Below are positions 48,335 through 62,375 of a stretch of DNA of 64,000 nt, piece by piece. The DNA lies in assembly GCF_037038585.1 (NCBI RefSeq), contig NC_092524.1:41488001-41552000 (forward strand). Direction: 5' to 3'. Position 1 is the first letter of the stretch; every line of letters starts with the position of its first letter. A model generated the notes under the pieces. That model had not been told where the DNA came from. It ran no database searches and saw only the letters and a program-made list of their open reading frames with translations. The DNA comes from Patagioenas fasciata. Lineage: Eukaryota > Chordata > Aves > Columbiformes > Columbidae. The position numbers and the translations under genes are program-made.

Positions 48335-49690
48335 TTACTAGGATACATAATAATGTTCTGCTCTGTAATTCTCTGTCCCCCGAGCCCTTCATTCTGACAA
48401 CTTTCTGCAGTTAAGGCACCTTCTGCATAAATCTTCTAAAAAATGAAAAAATAAAACTCCACCGAAACAGGATGTATGAGTGCACATTTAATTCTCCCCC
48501 TGAGGAGAAGCTAAGCAAGAGAATGAACCACTCATTAAACACTTAGCTTAATGCACAACTACAAGGTGCTGACACCACCCTGATGAAGACAGAAGAAAGT
48601 GTGACAACAGAATAAAATATTTTAAAGGGGACTTTGCATGTTTGATTTTTTTTCCTTTATTTACTCTTCGTTTACCACAGTTACTTCTCAGGTAGTCATT
48701 CTGTAATTGGAATTGCATGTGATTACCTTCAAGAAATACTTGGCCAAATGTTTTGCAAATAAATGCTTATATTTAATTAACAAGTTGCATGGTTCATGGT
48801 AGCAATTTATAGTGTAGTTCGGTGGGGTTTTTTTTAAATCCTCTATTGCTGTCTGGCCAAGGTGAGAAAAAGACCAAAAAGCATAGCAGCAGGTACTATT
48901 TCTGGGCAAGTGCAGCTTTCAGCAAAGGGTGAATGACGGTGCTGTGGGAAAAACAGGAGAAATTTTTGCTGCTAAAAAGAGACCAGTGACAGCATTTTTT
49001 TCCTAGTAATAGCAGTTGAAGTTAGCTAATAACCATAGTTACAGGAAAAGCAATGGCAGTAACTTCAGGTTTTAGCTGCTAAGTGCCATGTAATAGGAAA
49101 AGAAGGAGGGTGATGTGTGAGTTTCACCTTAGTCATGCATTATCAATTTATTAGCCTGGAGCATTTAGGAGAAAAAAATTACTTATGGTACCCTGACTGA
49201 TTGAAGGATGATGAGAAAATAGGATAACTATGCTAAATTAATAAAAAAATATTATATTTATTGTATATAATATATAAGTTGAGAAAAAATGAGAATTCTA
49301 AAATGTAGGAAGATACAGTTGTCATACACCATGCCTCACTTTCATTTATGCTGCAGATAATATCATAGTACACAGGTAGATGATGAGTTAAGGCCACTTC
49401 AGTACCCATGAATGTAATGTTTCTCTGAAATTGTAACTGCATAGGTTCTTATGGCTTAATTTTCCTTGCCAGCTCACGGATGGCACTGTCTGTCGCATTA
49501 GACTACGCTCGATGTTAAGGTCTTTGCAAGTCCCTAAAGGAACGCTTGATCTCTCTCCTACTTAGTCATTTCCTTTTTCTGAAACAACCTCTTTCCACTT
49601 AATCCTGATATTTCTAGTTCTGCTCTTAGCAATCAACCACAATCTCCATGGACACTGGCTGGCTGTTCCAGGCCAAGAAGGTGCTGAAAG
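48335..49690. other. AT-rich non-coding stretch
   Basis: No gene or repeat recognised. Short TA-rich sequence occurs at 49248-49276. Confidence 0.45.
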
Positions 49691-50037
49691 AAGTGGGTTT
49701 GTTAGTCTTAAGAAGAATGAGGAAAGGAGAGATCTTATTGCTGCCATCAACTGCCTACTAGGAGGGTGTGGAAGAGCAGAGCAAAACTCCTTCTAGGGTG
49801 CACAATGATGAGAGGTGATGGACACAAATTGCAAAATGGGAAATTCCAATCAGATGTTAGGAAAAATATTTTCACCAAACAGTGGAACACGTTTCCCAGA
49901 GAAGTTGTGGCATTGCCACCACTCAAAACTCAATCACAAAAGGTACTGAGCAACCTATTTAAGTTGGTGTTGCTGTAAGTGTGGCCAGATGTCCTCAAAG
50001 GTCTCTTCAAACCTAAATTATGTGGTTATTCTGTCAT
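49691..50037 (+). mobile_element. CR1 LINE, diverged 3' fragment
   Basis: A plus-strand CR1 3' piece. Its translated remnant (49766-49978) includes MRGDGHKLQNGKFQSDVRK, equivalent to the R-G-N-G-x-K-L...R-x-D-I-R-K signature of CR1 ORF2, then FPREVVALPPLKT, the [15 protein letters not shown] signature. It ends with GTGGTTATTCTGTCATCTAG, a decayed octamer tail. Degeneration is intermediate between the copies at 20.2 and 18.5 kb. Confidence 0.88.
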
Positions 50038-53000
50038 CTAGTCAATGCCAGTTCAGGAGAGCTCAGCAGGCAGTGTTTGTCGCTGAAGAAACCACTCTAA
50101 TTGAAAATCTGAGTATGCCTGAGAGAAGAGGTCCCTCTTATAATTGAAAGGGTGTGATTTATCCAAAAGTAGTTTGTGCCACAGAGAGAGAGGTTGGTGT
50201 TGTTTTCTTTTGCATGTATTTTTTCTGTGCTGGCATAGGTGTTCCTGATGAAAATATAAATAGCACAGAATCAACTCCTAAACATGAATGCACCAAAAAT
50301 AAAATATCTGATAAGTTTCCTTTCAGTATGGCTTATTCTATTTCAGGAAATGTAGAACCTAATAAGTTATATTCAAAGCCCCCCTATAATTAAGTGTAAG
50401 TGAAGTATATTGCTATGGTGTATTAGTGACTCCATGTAAACATATTTTCCTCCTGAATGGTTATAAACAAGCACACCATAACCTCATTTTTAGCTTTTTT
50501 CCACATTATAAATTCATTTTTCTCTTTGCAAAATGTCACTTTCTTTCCAGCAGGTTAATCCCAGGAGGTCTGGTAACTACAATTACTCCATTTAAATATT
50601 CCACATATCTGTCAAGACTCAAAAGAATTCTGTAGTGTCAGTTTAAATATAAATATATATAATTCTAGTTAATAATCATCACTTCATGTCTGTTATGAAA
50701 ACTGTATTACTCATTCTGAGTGTGCGTGATGCTGTGTACATATGCAGTGTTTGTTGCAGCATTTTCATTGATTTATTGGTTAAAAAAATGACAATACTAG
50801 CTGCAACACATAAATGATCTCATGCAGAAAACAATGCTCTTTAAAGGTAAACTTGTCTATAAATTTTAATTCTAATTACTTAAGGAAAAAGCATCAGAAA
50901 TTTCCTAGCTTTTACACAGAGAAATCTGAAAATGTATATAATACTGTAAAAGCAAATTGTAGCAAAACATATTTGATGCTTTTCATTTCTACGTCATTTC
51001 CATGCGAAGCAAAGCTTTCCATTTACCAGTGACCAGAACTTTCTTCTTGGTAGGGGGTTGGAAGGTTTGGGAGAGTTGACAACTTTCTGCCATCTTATAA
51101 ATAGCCTGAAATACGACACAGTGAAAAGACAAACATCTTAATGGCTTTGAAACTAAAATTGTAATTTTGATCAAAAATCGATCACAGTTTATTTTCCTTA
51201 AGTTGAATGTTCTCATCAGATCTTTATTTATAACTTAGCCTGCTAGAATAGCCTTTGTGACCCAGGTAGAAGTGTAACTGTTTTTACAATGAAAGTTTCA
51301 AAGCAGCAGAATGAATATCCTCATGCCCAATAAACACAACTAATACCAATGAATAGCATTTCAAAGCTTTTAATCTCCATGACAACCCACCTCAGATTCT
51401 TCAATAAAATGCCACTTGACATGCACATAAACATACTCATTTATGCACACCTACCATGTGCTCAGAAATATCACCAGTCCTGTACATCTTAAAATCATAT
51501 ATAATACCATTGATGTCTTTCTCTTGGAAAACTAATTAGTCAGCACTCTGGCTAAAAACTTTGTATCCTTCTGCTTGTATTAACTGTTGAATAAACAGTA
51601 GGCAAGGAGACACATACAAAATATGGTTGAAGCATACAAGGACATACCTTGCGTTTTGGCAAGCATCAGGAGAAATAACTGATACATAAACAAATCTAAA
51701 TAATTACTTCAAAGACCTACACAACAGAAATTGCATAGCAGAATTATTCACATGATTTTTTCTGTCTCAGAAAGAAAACAGTTGACAAATATTGTAAGCA
51801 GAGGGCTCACTAAGCAATGTGAGTAAGTATCTAATTATTGATATGAGTCATGTACTGATGTAAACGTGGCTCACACCTTATACTGGAAAAATCACGACAA
51901 ATGTTTAAAAAACTGTCCCAAGACCAAAGTTCAACTTAAGCCACTCCAGGAAATTGAACGTAACAGAGATCTGTCCGCATAAAGGAAACAGATACCCATT
52001 GCCACTTGCCAGCTTGTAAGATTGCATCCACAAAATTCACTAATTACAGTCATTTTTCTTGCCTGGTTGGTGTTTTTAGGACTGGTTCCCTGGACTACCT
52101 GCCCTGCCACAGCTGTAACACACCTTGCCAACATTGCTAAATAACCTGTTTTAACCATCTCTCATATCTAACACCCCTACCCAATCACAACACCCTTTAT
52201 TAGTCAGGGTTAATTGCACATGTTTCAAGTACACTTTGTACCTATTAAGCTACTCTGCAAGGTAAGAGCTGATGAACCGAGCAGATCTTTTTCCTGCCTT
52301 CTCCCATGGTGTATCAAAGGGTAGCCTGGCCATCAGCATCAATTTTGGGAAAAGCACTTTTCTCTGCACACACACAGAAAGAGAAGAAAAAGTCAGAAGC
52401 GGATTTCAGCTGTGGCAACAGCCTTCTCTGTGGCATTCCAGGCCATCCCTCACTTTCTTGTGAGTCTGCTCATCACAAGACCTTTTATGCCAATTAGTAT
52501 GGTCAGTGCACAGCAGATGACATAAAATTCCTGTGAATCTCACTGGCAGCCTGGAAGCACAAGTGAGAACCTTGGCAGAGAGAACTCTGAAATACCACCA
52601 GGTATCTTTTGTGACATACAGAAACAGAAATTCTCAGCATTCTCCTTCTTGTCCATTCCTTTCCACCATCCCTACGTTGACCTCTACTATAGAACAACAC
52701 TACACACATGAGTTTAGAGAAGAACAAAGGCCACTTCAGCATCCCTGAAGGTATGCAAGGTATGTCACAGGACCTTAAAGGTTTAGGAAGGGCTCCAGGG
52801 CATGCTGAAGACCTTTAGTGTGCATGTGAAGGGCTTGGCCCTTAACAGAGTCTCAGAAGGTATCATGGATGCAGGCCAGTTGGCTCATATGCATTGCTAA
52901 AATACACATAACAGAACCTGTTTCAGAAAATGTGAGGGGGCAGGGCAGGGGGGCATTTTGCAGTCTTGGAGCAACCAGTGCTGCACAACCTGGCCACTCT

Positions 53001-56000
53001 GCAGACATCATTGACCAGTAATCTATCAGATATATTAACTCTGCCTATTCACTTAAGATTAGCTGTGAACTCTGTAATAAATGTGCCATTTTAAATATCA
53101 GAACTAACTTTTGCTGTTGCCTTAGGTGTCCAGACAAAAAGAAAAAGCTTCCTGCAATCCAAGTACACCTCCCATAATGTATCAATACTAATAAAGCTGT
53201 CTGTCCCAAAAGCCTCCAGTGTGGCCACTCCCCTTCCTATGACTCTATCCATAGTGAAGACAGACCATGCATTCTAAAATGGCATTGCATATACTATAAA
53301 ATAAAGGTAACTTGTGTAAGTTTTGTGGTTAAATGCAAAATTGAGTTTATTTTCAAACTGCAGTACATAAGGTCTGCAGTTAACTTCACTGCAAGTCAAT
53401 AGAATGAGCCTGTCAAGATGTATTCCTAAAAATGTCCTGTTCTGCCCTGTAATGTCTTCATGTAATACTTTTCCCACTTGAGAAACTTCAATATGAATCA
53501 TTATCGAGACAGAAACTCATCTGCCTTTTCTTAGATGTTTATATTCCTTCTAAATCTGGCAAAAGGGCAGGAAGTCTGAAAGACCAAAATTGAATTATTT
53601 CCTTCAAGAAGACTTAATATATTTTCTCATAGTAAAAAAGTGGAGTTCCAGGGTGACAGAGGCATATACAGGATTTTACAAGGCAAAATTAAACTTTCCT
53701 GAAAAAAATGCCTTGAGGTGCTTCATCTTGCAGCATTTTTTCATTGATGGCCAGTTGCATCACTTCTAAGTTTTCATTATCCTCCCTCCATTAAAAAGAC
53801 CACCTAAGTTAACAAAAGGCAATTTAGAATTTGCATAATCTCCTTTCATGCATGTTGAATGCCACATGCATCTTCAATATACTAATGCTTGATTGTACTG
53901 TCTAGACTGAACATCAAAATTGCATACCTAGAGCTTCCCTGAAATGTTTTGTTTCATAGGCTGGTGGTGCCAAAAAGATCTTCGCTACATTATTTAGCTA
54001 CTTCTTACTCAAACACAACAAAAGGTCAGAGTAACCTTCTATCTGCATTTCTAAGATGCAGAAAGCCCAAGGTTGGCCTGTGCACCTCTACAGTACAAAT
54101 CATTGTAGAACATAAAACTGTAGAGATTCAGCTTATTGTTTCTGCTTCTTTAACGCACGGTTGAAATAAAATTAAAAAGATAGTGAACCAGACTTTTTAT
54201 GGAGCCCAGATATACTTCAGAGTAGATTGAGAAAGTCACAAGTTCAGAGATACTGATTGTTATTAATCACAGTGATATTTTTACACTATAGCTACCACAA
54301 TGGTAACAACTTAATTTTAGATAAAGAACCCCGTGAACAGGTAGCAAAAATCTTTCATTGCCACTTGGGTTTCTAATAGAAATCTTACATAGAAACCACA
54401 GGTTTTACATGAGTTAGCAGAGCTTTTGAGCTGTCAAGACCCAGCGCAAGTTATTAGAAGATCTAGCCATGCAACTCATGGTAAGGATAAGCACTTTCTT
54501 CCTACTGAATGAGTTTAGGTGTTAAACCAATGCTCCACTTTAAAAAAAAATGTTTTATATGTTCATTTTATAAATACTGCATCATGCAGTTAATTCTCAA
54601 GTCAAAATACTGTTTGTCTAGAATCCTAATGACATTTACAGGGCTTACAATTAAATAAGCGATACTTTACCACGTCTCAGTGTCTTGTCCCCATACAAAT
54701 TACATACTGTACTTCTACAGAAATGTATCTTTTCTTCTGTTTGGCTTATTATCTATGGAGAAAAAGTTTTAGGTATCTTTTTATGTCGTGTAGCTGTAGT
54801 TTCTAAACTATATGTAATTACTTTCAATGCAAAAAGAAAACTATAATGGGAATAGCTTTATTGTCATACTTTTACAAGTGGGTGTGAGAAGTGATTTAAC
54901 TTACAGGTACTGATTATTTAATTGTATTGATATAGAGCATACAGCCTACCATGACTAGTGAATCATTCAGACTGACAAGAGGAGGTGTAAGAACACTTCT
55001 TGCTTCTATTCTGCCACATCCTTCCAGTTTTACAAAGGAAAAAGCTTTATTCATAGGTGGGGGTTAGTAAGCCATTAAAGTTCTTGATAACAGCTATGAA
55101 TGCATAAAGTGAACACGTCAAATCCATACAGTATAATTCTGAAATTAATTGGATAGTGAAACAAACTATTCCAAGAGATGACTATATCATCAGATACACA
55201 ATATAGCTGACTCTGAGCCTACATATGGTTTAAAAATAATCTTTGTAAACTTTACAAAATCAAGCTTATACATAAATGGCTTGTACTAATGTGTTCCATT
55301 TCATTTGTTAGTGTGTGACCTTTATTCAACACAATTGTTGCATAAACCCATTTACTTGTTTAGATGTGAAAAGACACCACAAACTATTAAAGTCTTAGCT
55401 ACATCATTATGCATGAAAGTAATTGTACTGTGTATTTTTAAACCTATGGCCCGGTAGCAGTAGTTGATAAAAAGAACATTAATCTAGCCTGTAACATAAT
55501 TGTGCTCTGGACAATACCTGACCAAAAATAATTAGTAGAATTTAGATAAATTCTCACTCTGGCTTTCAGCAACCTGTATAGAAAAAGTTAGGCTTGAATA
55601 TGACTATTTGAGTTCTACAGCAATGTTATACAGAAATAATAGGGCTCAGATTTTAGATATACAACGAAGCAAAGGCTCTTGGCTCAACAAAGTCTGTTTC
55701 TCTTTTCTTCCTCATCAGTTTTGTTTGTTTTTCACTAAGCACAACATGATGAGAAGCAAGCAAGTAAGGGATTCACATAAATCTCTTAATTTCTTTTCAG
55801 TATCACTTTTTGATGAGGATAATTAAAAATAAGATGCAAGTCATCTGCTTTCTTTAAATAGTTATAATTTTGTATAGTTACAGTTAACAGTAAATTTTAA
55901 AGTTATATTTTTCTCACTGTTTTTCCTACAGTATATAAATAATATATATGTTTCTGTTTGTGTGATTTTTTTCACAGTATACATAACCAAAATGGTTATC

Positions 56001-56321
56001 TTCTATTTTCAATATCATTAATAATTCCTTTGTTAGTGTAAACAAATATTCTAAGAATCTGGGTAAAAGTAGTATCCTCAAAGCATTAACTAATTTGCCT
56101 AGTTACAAAAACATTAAATGTGATATGAGATTTTTCTTTTTATTACTTTTTTCCTCATTATTAACAGAAGGAACAAAATAAGAGCTGTGTTAGAAGAGAT
56201 CCAGCACTGGTAAAAGAGTTCTGAACTAGTGATTATATTCACTAAATCGTGACAGAGTTCCTTTTAAGTACTGCCACGTGCTTGTTTTGCCAGAAATGAA
56301 GTGGTTTTCTTCAACAAATTA
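50038..56321. other. AT-rich stretch with a mildly GC-richer middle
   Basis: No gene recognised. From about 52.0 to 53.2 kb GC is higher and an AATAAA occurs at 53078-53083 after a stretch that might be an old LTR or 3' UTR, but I cannot name a family. All open frames are below 80 codons. Confidence 0.45.
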
Positions 56322-56595
56322 CTAAAAGTCTGCCTGGTACTTGTAGCCCAAGAAGAGCAATGTTGTTGAAGGGAAATCTTTTCTCCCTTTTTTGTTTGGT
56401 ACAAAAGACAACCCCAACGGGCCTACCCGCAGGGCAAAAATCTCAGAAAACGAGTGGCTGAATATCCTGCACAACTTCACAACTGACATGTTAGTAATGG
56501 CCCATGGGAAGAAAGCTGGCACTTCTGGACTACTCTTTGGTGAAAACAAGTTACATTTTATGGAATACAAACAAATGAAATCTCTGGCTGGCTAG
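56322..56595 (+). other. Protein-like short open frame, unrecognised
   Basis: A 67-codon plus-strand frame (56392-56595) has protein-like composition, for example GPTRRAKISENEWLNILHNF and MAHGKKAGTSGLLFGENK. It is less AT-biased than the flanks. The opposite strand is also open for 82 codons (56322-56570). I recognise no family on either strand. It might be part of an old retrocopy or conserved element, or chance. Confidence 0.18.
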
Positions 56596-59500
56596 CTATC
56601 TTCAGATGAGGAAGCTAGACTATTCTAAGTAATGCATCACGAAAAAAAAAAATTACAGATTCACTTGGAAGACACCTGAAATGAAAATAATCCTGGTCTA
56701 AGGCGAAGCTTGCGGATCCTGACAGAAGAATCTTTGTGCTGGTATATTTAGCACAGCTTATTTCTAACACCTGGGATTTCATGATTGGTGATGGTTTCCA
56801 AGTTGCTTTTCCAAACAGTGCATAATGGGGTTTTTATTTAAACATGAGCTAAAAGTTATAAGTATGGCAATTCACCCTATTTATCCGTTTATAATTAATA
56901 AAATGATGAAACCACTACAATTGAACTTACCCTTTGAAACGATAGGATTTAAGAGACTCATAACAACAACTTAGAGACCTAAATGTGGAATGTGAGCATT
57001 GATACAAAATGTTATAAGTCTACTAAAGAATTCTATTAAAATATTGTTGTTCAGCATTAAATTGTAAAAAATGTTTTCAGATGAGGTGAAAAATCATAGA
57101 ATTGTGAAGTTTAAAGAACAGGTAGTGTAATTATAACAAGATACAGGTGAGCTACTTAAATTATCATATTCCACTTAACAACTCAGTGATCATAATCATT
57201 TTGCAACTCTATTATATCCAAAGTAATGAAGAATAATTTAGAAAATCATTGACTCCATCTAGTGGTGATTTTCTGTAATTTTCACATGCAACTCCGCTTC
57301 AGTAGGGAGCTCTATTCCAAGGTTTGATTCTAAAACAAGAGATAACAACAGCGATCCACTTGATTGATATATTAAATGCTTTTAGACTTTTTATAGTATT
57401 GAAGTAAATCTGTTTCAAAACCTACGCTGAAGTGTTTCAATTTTAATCTTAGGAAAATCAGGTGGTAGTAACTCCCATATCTCTTCAAAGAACGGTGCTC
57501 AAAATGTCTTGCAAAGAAAGCCAACATCATTTTTCATATACTTGTGATAGGGTATGTATCTCCGCTTGGGGAGCTGAGACAGGGAGAAATGAGACAATTC
57601 CCACCAGTGCCAGAAGGTAGGAAAGAACCTGAGTCTCCCCAGCCACGTGGCTCAGGGCTCCCCCACAGAGAACCAGGATGAGGGAGGCAGAGTCCTTCCC
57701 CTTGGAGGTTTCTGGCTTAGATCAAGGACAAACTGGTGCTGACTGGCACTCCATGTTGACATATGAAATGAATTTTTTTTTTCACTTTATAGCTTAAAGG
57801 AGGGAGCCATTTCACTGCAGCCGCGACATTAACTATACAATGAAGTACGTTTGCAGCCTGCTGAGATGATATAAACTCATTAGACTTCACAACCTGATCT
57901 ACTTACACAGTTCCCACTAGTGTACAATGGAATCAAAGTGGCAGCATGGTAGGAAGGAATTTACACTGCCACTCCCCAATGATCTACTCCATTCTATAGA
58001 AAAAAACCAATGCCAAGTCCCCAGGGCAGCAACTGACATTTTTCAAAAGCATTTAATCCAGATGAAGTCATTTTGGATATTCTTGTTAATATAACAAGTA
58101 CAATGCAAGTCTGCTTGCAAAGTCTGAAAGGCTTAGAAAGCAGTTTACACCAGGCTGCCACATTTATTCAGAGTTGATGAAGTCCATAGTGATCAGAATC
58201 AAAGGAAGTAGAGACAAAAGTGATTTTAACATTGTGAAGATTTGGGGCTTTGGGGAAGTGTGGACATCAAACAAGGTTAATTTTTATTTCTATTTTTACA
58301 ACAGTACTGTTCAAGCAATATGGTGGACCTCAGGAAGGAGGCCCAGTATTCATCTCCCGTTACCATGACAGGGCAACATAAATGTCCAAAGTACTGTTCT
58401 GTAAAGTCAAATACATAACACTTCCCAATTAATAATTTGCAAAGCTCTCAATAAACTGTGAACTGGTCCAGAGCTATTAGAAAAATATCAATTACTGATA
58501 TAAATAAACATAATTCCATAAGCAGGATGACTGGGGTTCAACTCTAGCTTGATCTGACTAGAACCACTTTGTCAAACATGGCTTACAATAACACCTTGGA
58601 CACCAAGCAAAGGATTTGCAATACAGTGAACTGTACTTTCAGAGCTAAAAAAAAAAAAGCATACACTGGTGAAATTATCCAAAGATTATTTTGAGCACAT
58701 AAACTTGGGAAACAAGGCGCTCTTCCAGCAGCAATATAAACAGACCATGTCAATGAAGAAGCTCACTTGCCCTCTGCTCGTTTTAAGCAACCACAGTTGA
58801 TTCACAGCATTTGTCCAGCCAAGGCCTCTCCCACTCAAACCTCTCTTCCCTTGACAAGAGTACTAATGAAAATTCACTGGTTCTTAGCTACTAGCATGCA
58901 TTTTCACAAGACATCACTTGCGTTCAGTATGCTGCTTCCAGGACAAAGTTGTATTTTACAGCTGTCCTTGTCAACACCTGTGTATGAATAGAGGATCTTT
59001 AAGTAATTCTCTAGACAACTGAGAGTGGCCTGGTAGCTAAACAGTTTAAAATGCTGGAATTTCATAGGACTCTTATCTCTCAGGCATGATCAACTAAATA
59101 AAAAACAAAAAACAAACAACAGAGGAAAAGCCCTTTTCCAGTTTTCAAGTGATGGAGATTCAGGATGACTTCAGGTCTTCATCTATGAGCCAACTGCAGC
59201 CTGGTGTGAGACCTGTCATTTAGGATGTATTACATCTTCTACAGCATCTAACTAATAATTTAGTATGAGTGGTTGGATGTGAGTAACAGTTCTCTTCTGA
59301 CTATTCATAAATAAGATGCAGATCAACACAATAAATGGAGGACTTGAAACAAATACAGTACTATATTTTTCATGGTAAGTGATGCAGCAAACAGTTGTAA
59401 GAAACACAGCTTTATTAATGTATTAAAAAGACCGACATCAGATACTAGCCCTTTTCTATTTGTCTTCTAATTTACACCCCACAGCTGGTCCCCAGTGCAC

Positions 59501-60592
59501 AGTTCTAATACTATGGTCTTATAGCTGTATGCGCCTCCTCCTATTACACTCATACCTTAGAAAAAGCAAAAATGCCTAAACAGAAGAACAGACTTTTAAA
59601 TAAGAATAACTTTCAGATCTTGGCCAATTTGCAGACTGTGAAAATTCTGAATAATCATGGATTGTGGTAGTTAGTTTCAGCTCTAAATTTCTGCAGTGAG
59701 ATAACACTCATGAGATAACATCTCAACCAAACTTGTGTTCTTCAAAGAAGATCTCCTTTGTAGAATGGAAATTAAACACAGAATGCTTATGTAAGGGTAG
59801 CACAGCTGAATTCAGGTGCAGAGTATCTCATAATCATTAAAACAATCAAGACTTCAGGTTGCCATTTTGGAGCTGAGAATTTAACCTGATCTCAGCACTT
59901 GAGAAGAAATAATGAAGAGGTTTAGGATCAAATTTCCTATCTTTGAAAATACAAAAGAAATCATCAGTAACAAATACAAAAATTAAGACTCATACTCATT
60001 TGTCACCAGTGAATAATGCTTCCTTGTCTGGTGCTGGCTCATCTGGTATTTTCACTCCACCTGCCCATGAACTTCATGAGAGTACTTGCATAGGCCCTTC
60101 CTCCCAGACTTTTCATTGAAGCAAAAAAATGTAGATATTGTAACCCACTGAAACCTTCCTGCCTTTTACTGACGTGAAGTATGGTCAGCAGAGAGTTAAC
60201 TGAGTCCATCACCATTTTTCTTCTGCTTTTGTCAGACTCCAGCACTACTCTTTCACAGTGAAATTCCTATATTAGCATCTCAATCTTCTGAAAAGAGATT
60301 TAGTGTTACAAAGCAACAAAATTGAAACAGTGTTCTGGATCTCAAAGCTGGAATCTTCATTCATATGTAATTCAGAGGCATTGGTGCAGCACAGGGCCAT
60401 TACGTGCTCCCTCAGGGTACATCACGGGTTTCACATGGGAGTGGAGCTGTGTTTCTGTCTTGTCTGGGTCTGATGAAAACAAAGGGTCTGCAGGGTGCAA
60501 TGAAGGATGATCTACCATTGTCTGAGAAGTCAAAATTAGCATCTTAATTATCACTGTTAAATCCAAAGTTCTTTCAAAAACGTGCATTTAAC
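56596..60592. other. AT-rich non-coding stretch
   Basis: No gene recognised. A GC-richer patch of about 190 bp lies at 57555-57745 and matches no family I know. A CTCF-like site at 57253-57265 is listed separately. A-rich runs occur at about 56642 and 58647. Confidence 0.5.
57253..57265 (-). promoter_or_regulatory. CTCF-like core motif
   Basis: The minus strand reads CCACTAGATGGAG, matching CCASYAGRKGG and diverging only at the following C. It is the closest match after the 10.4-kb site, and points toward it. Chance is not excluded. Confidence 0.25.
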
Positions 60593-60618
60593 TTTTTTTT
60601 TTTTTTTTTTTTTTTTTT
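60593..60618. repeat. Poly-T run (26 T)
   Basis: Twenty-six consecutive T residues, the longest mononucleotide run in the window. It could be the poly-A tail of a minus-strand retrocopy, but the sequence to its right has no AATAAA in the expected place and no recognisable coding content. Confidence 0.92.
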
Positions 60619-62209
60619 GTCAGGGCAGTTTGCTTTTCCGTGTGTGAAGTTGTGTCTCTGTATCGGTAAAAACTATAAGGGTCTTATCCATCTTAGTTGT
60701 AAATTATATTCAGAATACCAATACTGAAGGAAAAGAAAATATGATTGTGTATTAGGTGAAAGGAATGTAAAGTCAACTCTAAATGATGGTCAACTCTCAT
60801 TGACAACTCACATTGACAATGTGTTTCCCTTGCTTCCAAAATCTGAGGTTCTTCCTGGCATCCTCATTAAAGATCAGGAAAACAATAAGTCCTGTTTTAT
60901 TAAGAAGAACTAGGACTCATCACCTCTCCAGCAGGGTTCTCCATGAGCTTTTAGCAGAAGTAACATGCTAAGCAGGGAAGAGACAGAAACCTTCTTCAAG
61001 TAAAAAGTCATAATCTGATGTACGCTTTTGGTTCATTTCGAGATGCTTGAGAAATTCCTGTTTAGGCATCCATTGACTGCTTCCTCATCTGAGTCTTCTC
61101 CATAACCTGTTTCACTGTGTGTGGACTCGGTTATTACTCGATGAGTAAGCTGACTGCAGTCTATCTGACTGAAGCACTTTGGTTTAAATTATTTCAGTTA
61201 GGTTTGCCTACTTCTGCTTATTTATAAAAGCATTAAGATTTCCACAGTAAACTAAACAGAAAACGGCAGCCCTTAAAGGAACAACTCCTGCTCACCTTTA
61301 AAATAAGATAGAAAAAAAATACAGAAAGGCTTCGACCTTCAAAGAACTAAGTAGCAGTAGAATACCAAAACATTTTCCCAGCTACCCATTTTCCTTAAAG
61401 CTACATACTGTACAAAAATCATACCATTTTCTTTTGGAATGTTTAGAAGACTCTAAAACAAAAGTATTTTTCTTTGCAAAAATGAATTCAGGGTACTAAA
61501 GAAGCCGTATAAGACCTGGCAGTGTTCTCCTGACCTTTAGAAAACAGGATGTACCTTACCCTTTAAAGATATTATGACTGGTTGTTTGCATCTTAATCAA
61601 ATACCTCACGAAGTATCATCAGCATCACCCACAATCTGCAATTAACGACTCTACAAAATGCTTTCTGCAAGGCAAGTATTAACTGACATTTAAATATAAC
61701 TTTCAAACATAAAACAAAACATAAACTATTCAAGCAAAACATCACATTTACACCTACAGGCTAGAGTTTGTTCATTGGGACTGGGAGATGATAAGTGGAA
61801 GTTTTCCTGCCTCGCATTTACAGGATGAAAAAGAAAAAAATTTTTTAAGTTTTTTAATGAATCTAAAAATCTTTATAAACAAACAAGTAAATAAAACATA
61901 GATACATGAACTACAACTGGTCATCACATGCAGAAAGGTAATTTTAAGTGCTTTCTCAACTTCAGAAAGGGCAACAGACACAATGTGTGTAATCACTTTC
62001 ACCTCAAATATCTGGGTTGTTCCCCCAGGGTTCATCTACCCAAGGCAATTGCCTTGCCCTCAGCAGAGAGCTGATCGTAGATCACAGTGTTCACATACAG
62101 CAAAAGAGAAGCACCGTTTAAACTTTTAGCTCGGGAGGGAAGAATTATAAGCAATTTAGAGTATGTCCTGTCTGAAAGGACAAGGAGTGGAACAGAGTGG
62201 TACTGCACT
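60619..62209. other. AT-rich non-coding stretch
   Basis: No gene recognised. Near 60770-60825 short near-repeats of a TCAACTC / TTGACAA motif occur (GTCAACTCT, GTCAACTCTCATTGACAACT, CATTGACAATG), forming small inverted and direct repeats. The 87-codon minus frame at 61772-62035 is motif-free. Confidence 0.45.
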
Positions 62210-62214
62210 TTAAT

Positions 62215-62375
62215 ATAGACGCATTAAGCTCCTGACCCAGAATGAGCACAGCAACGGTGGCAGCACACTAGCTCGGCAGGGTGAAGCCGCTGCGTCTCGC
62301 AGCAGGAGAAATATCACCCCTAACCGCTGCTCCTCACGTACCTGCTTATTATCTGAGCAACCCGGTACCAGGAGA
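62215..62375. promoter_or_regulatory. Small CpG cluster in AT-rich DNA
   Basis: Within about 160 bp there are roughly ten CpG dinucleotides (for example in GCCGCTGCGTCTCGCAGC and CCGGTACC), whereas most of the window is CpG-poor. This could mark a short CpG island, an alternative promoter or first exon, a young GC-rich repeat, or an LTR end. No transcription start, splice donor or coding frame can be tied to it. Confidence 0.25.

Noticed and set aside
52000..53110. GC-richer segment with AATAAA considered as an LTR or 3' UTR
   Set aside because: No TG...CA ends, no target-site duplication and no recognisable family text.
60593..60618. Poly-T as the tail of a minus-strand retrocopy
   Set aside because: No AATAAA in the expected position and no coding similarity visible to its right.
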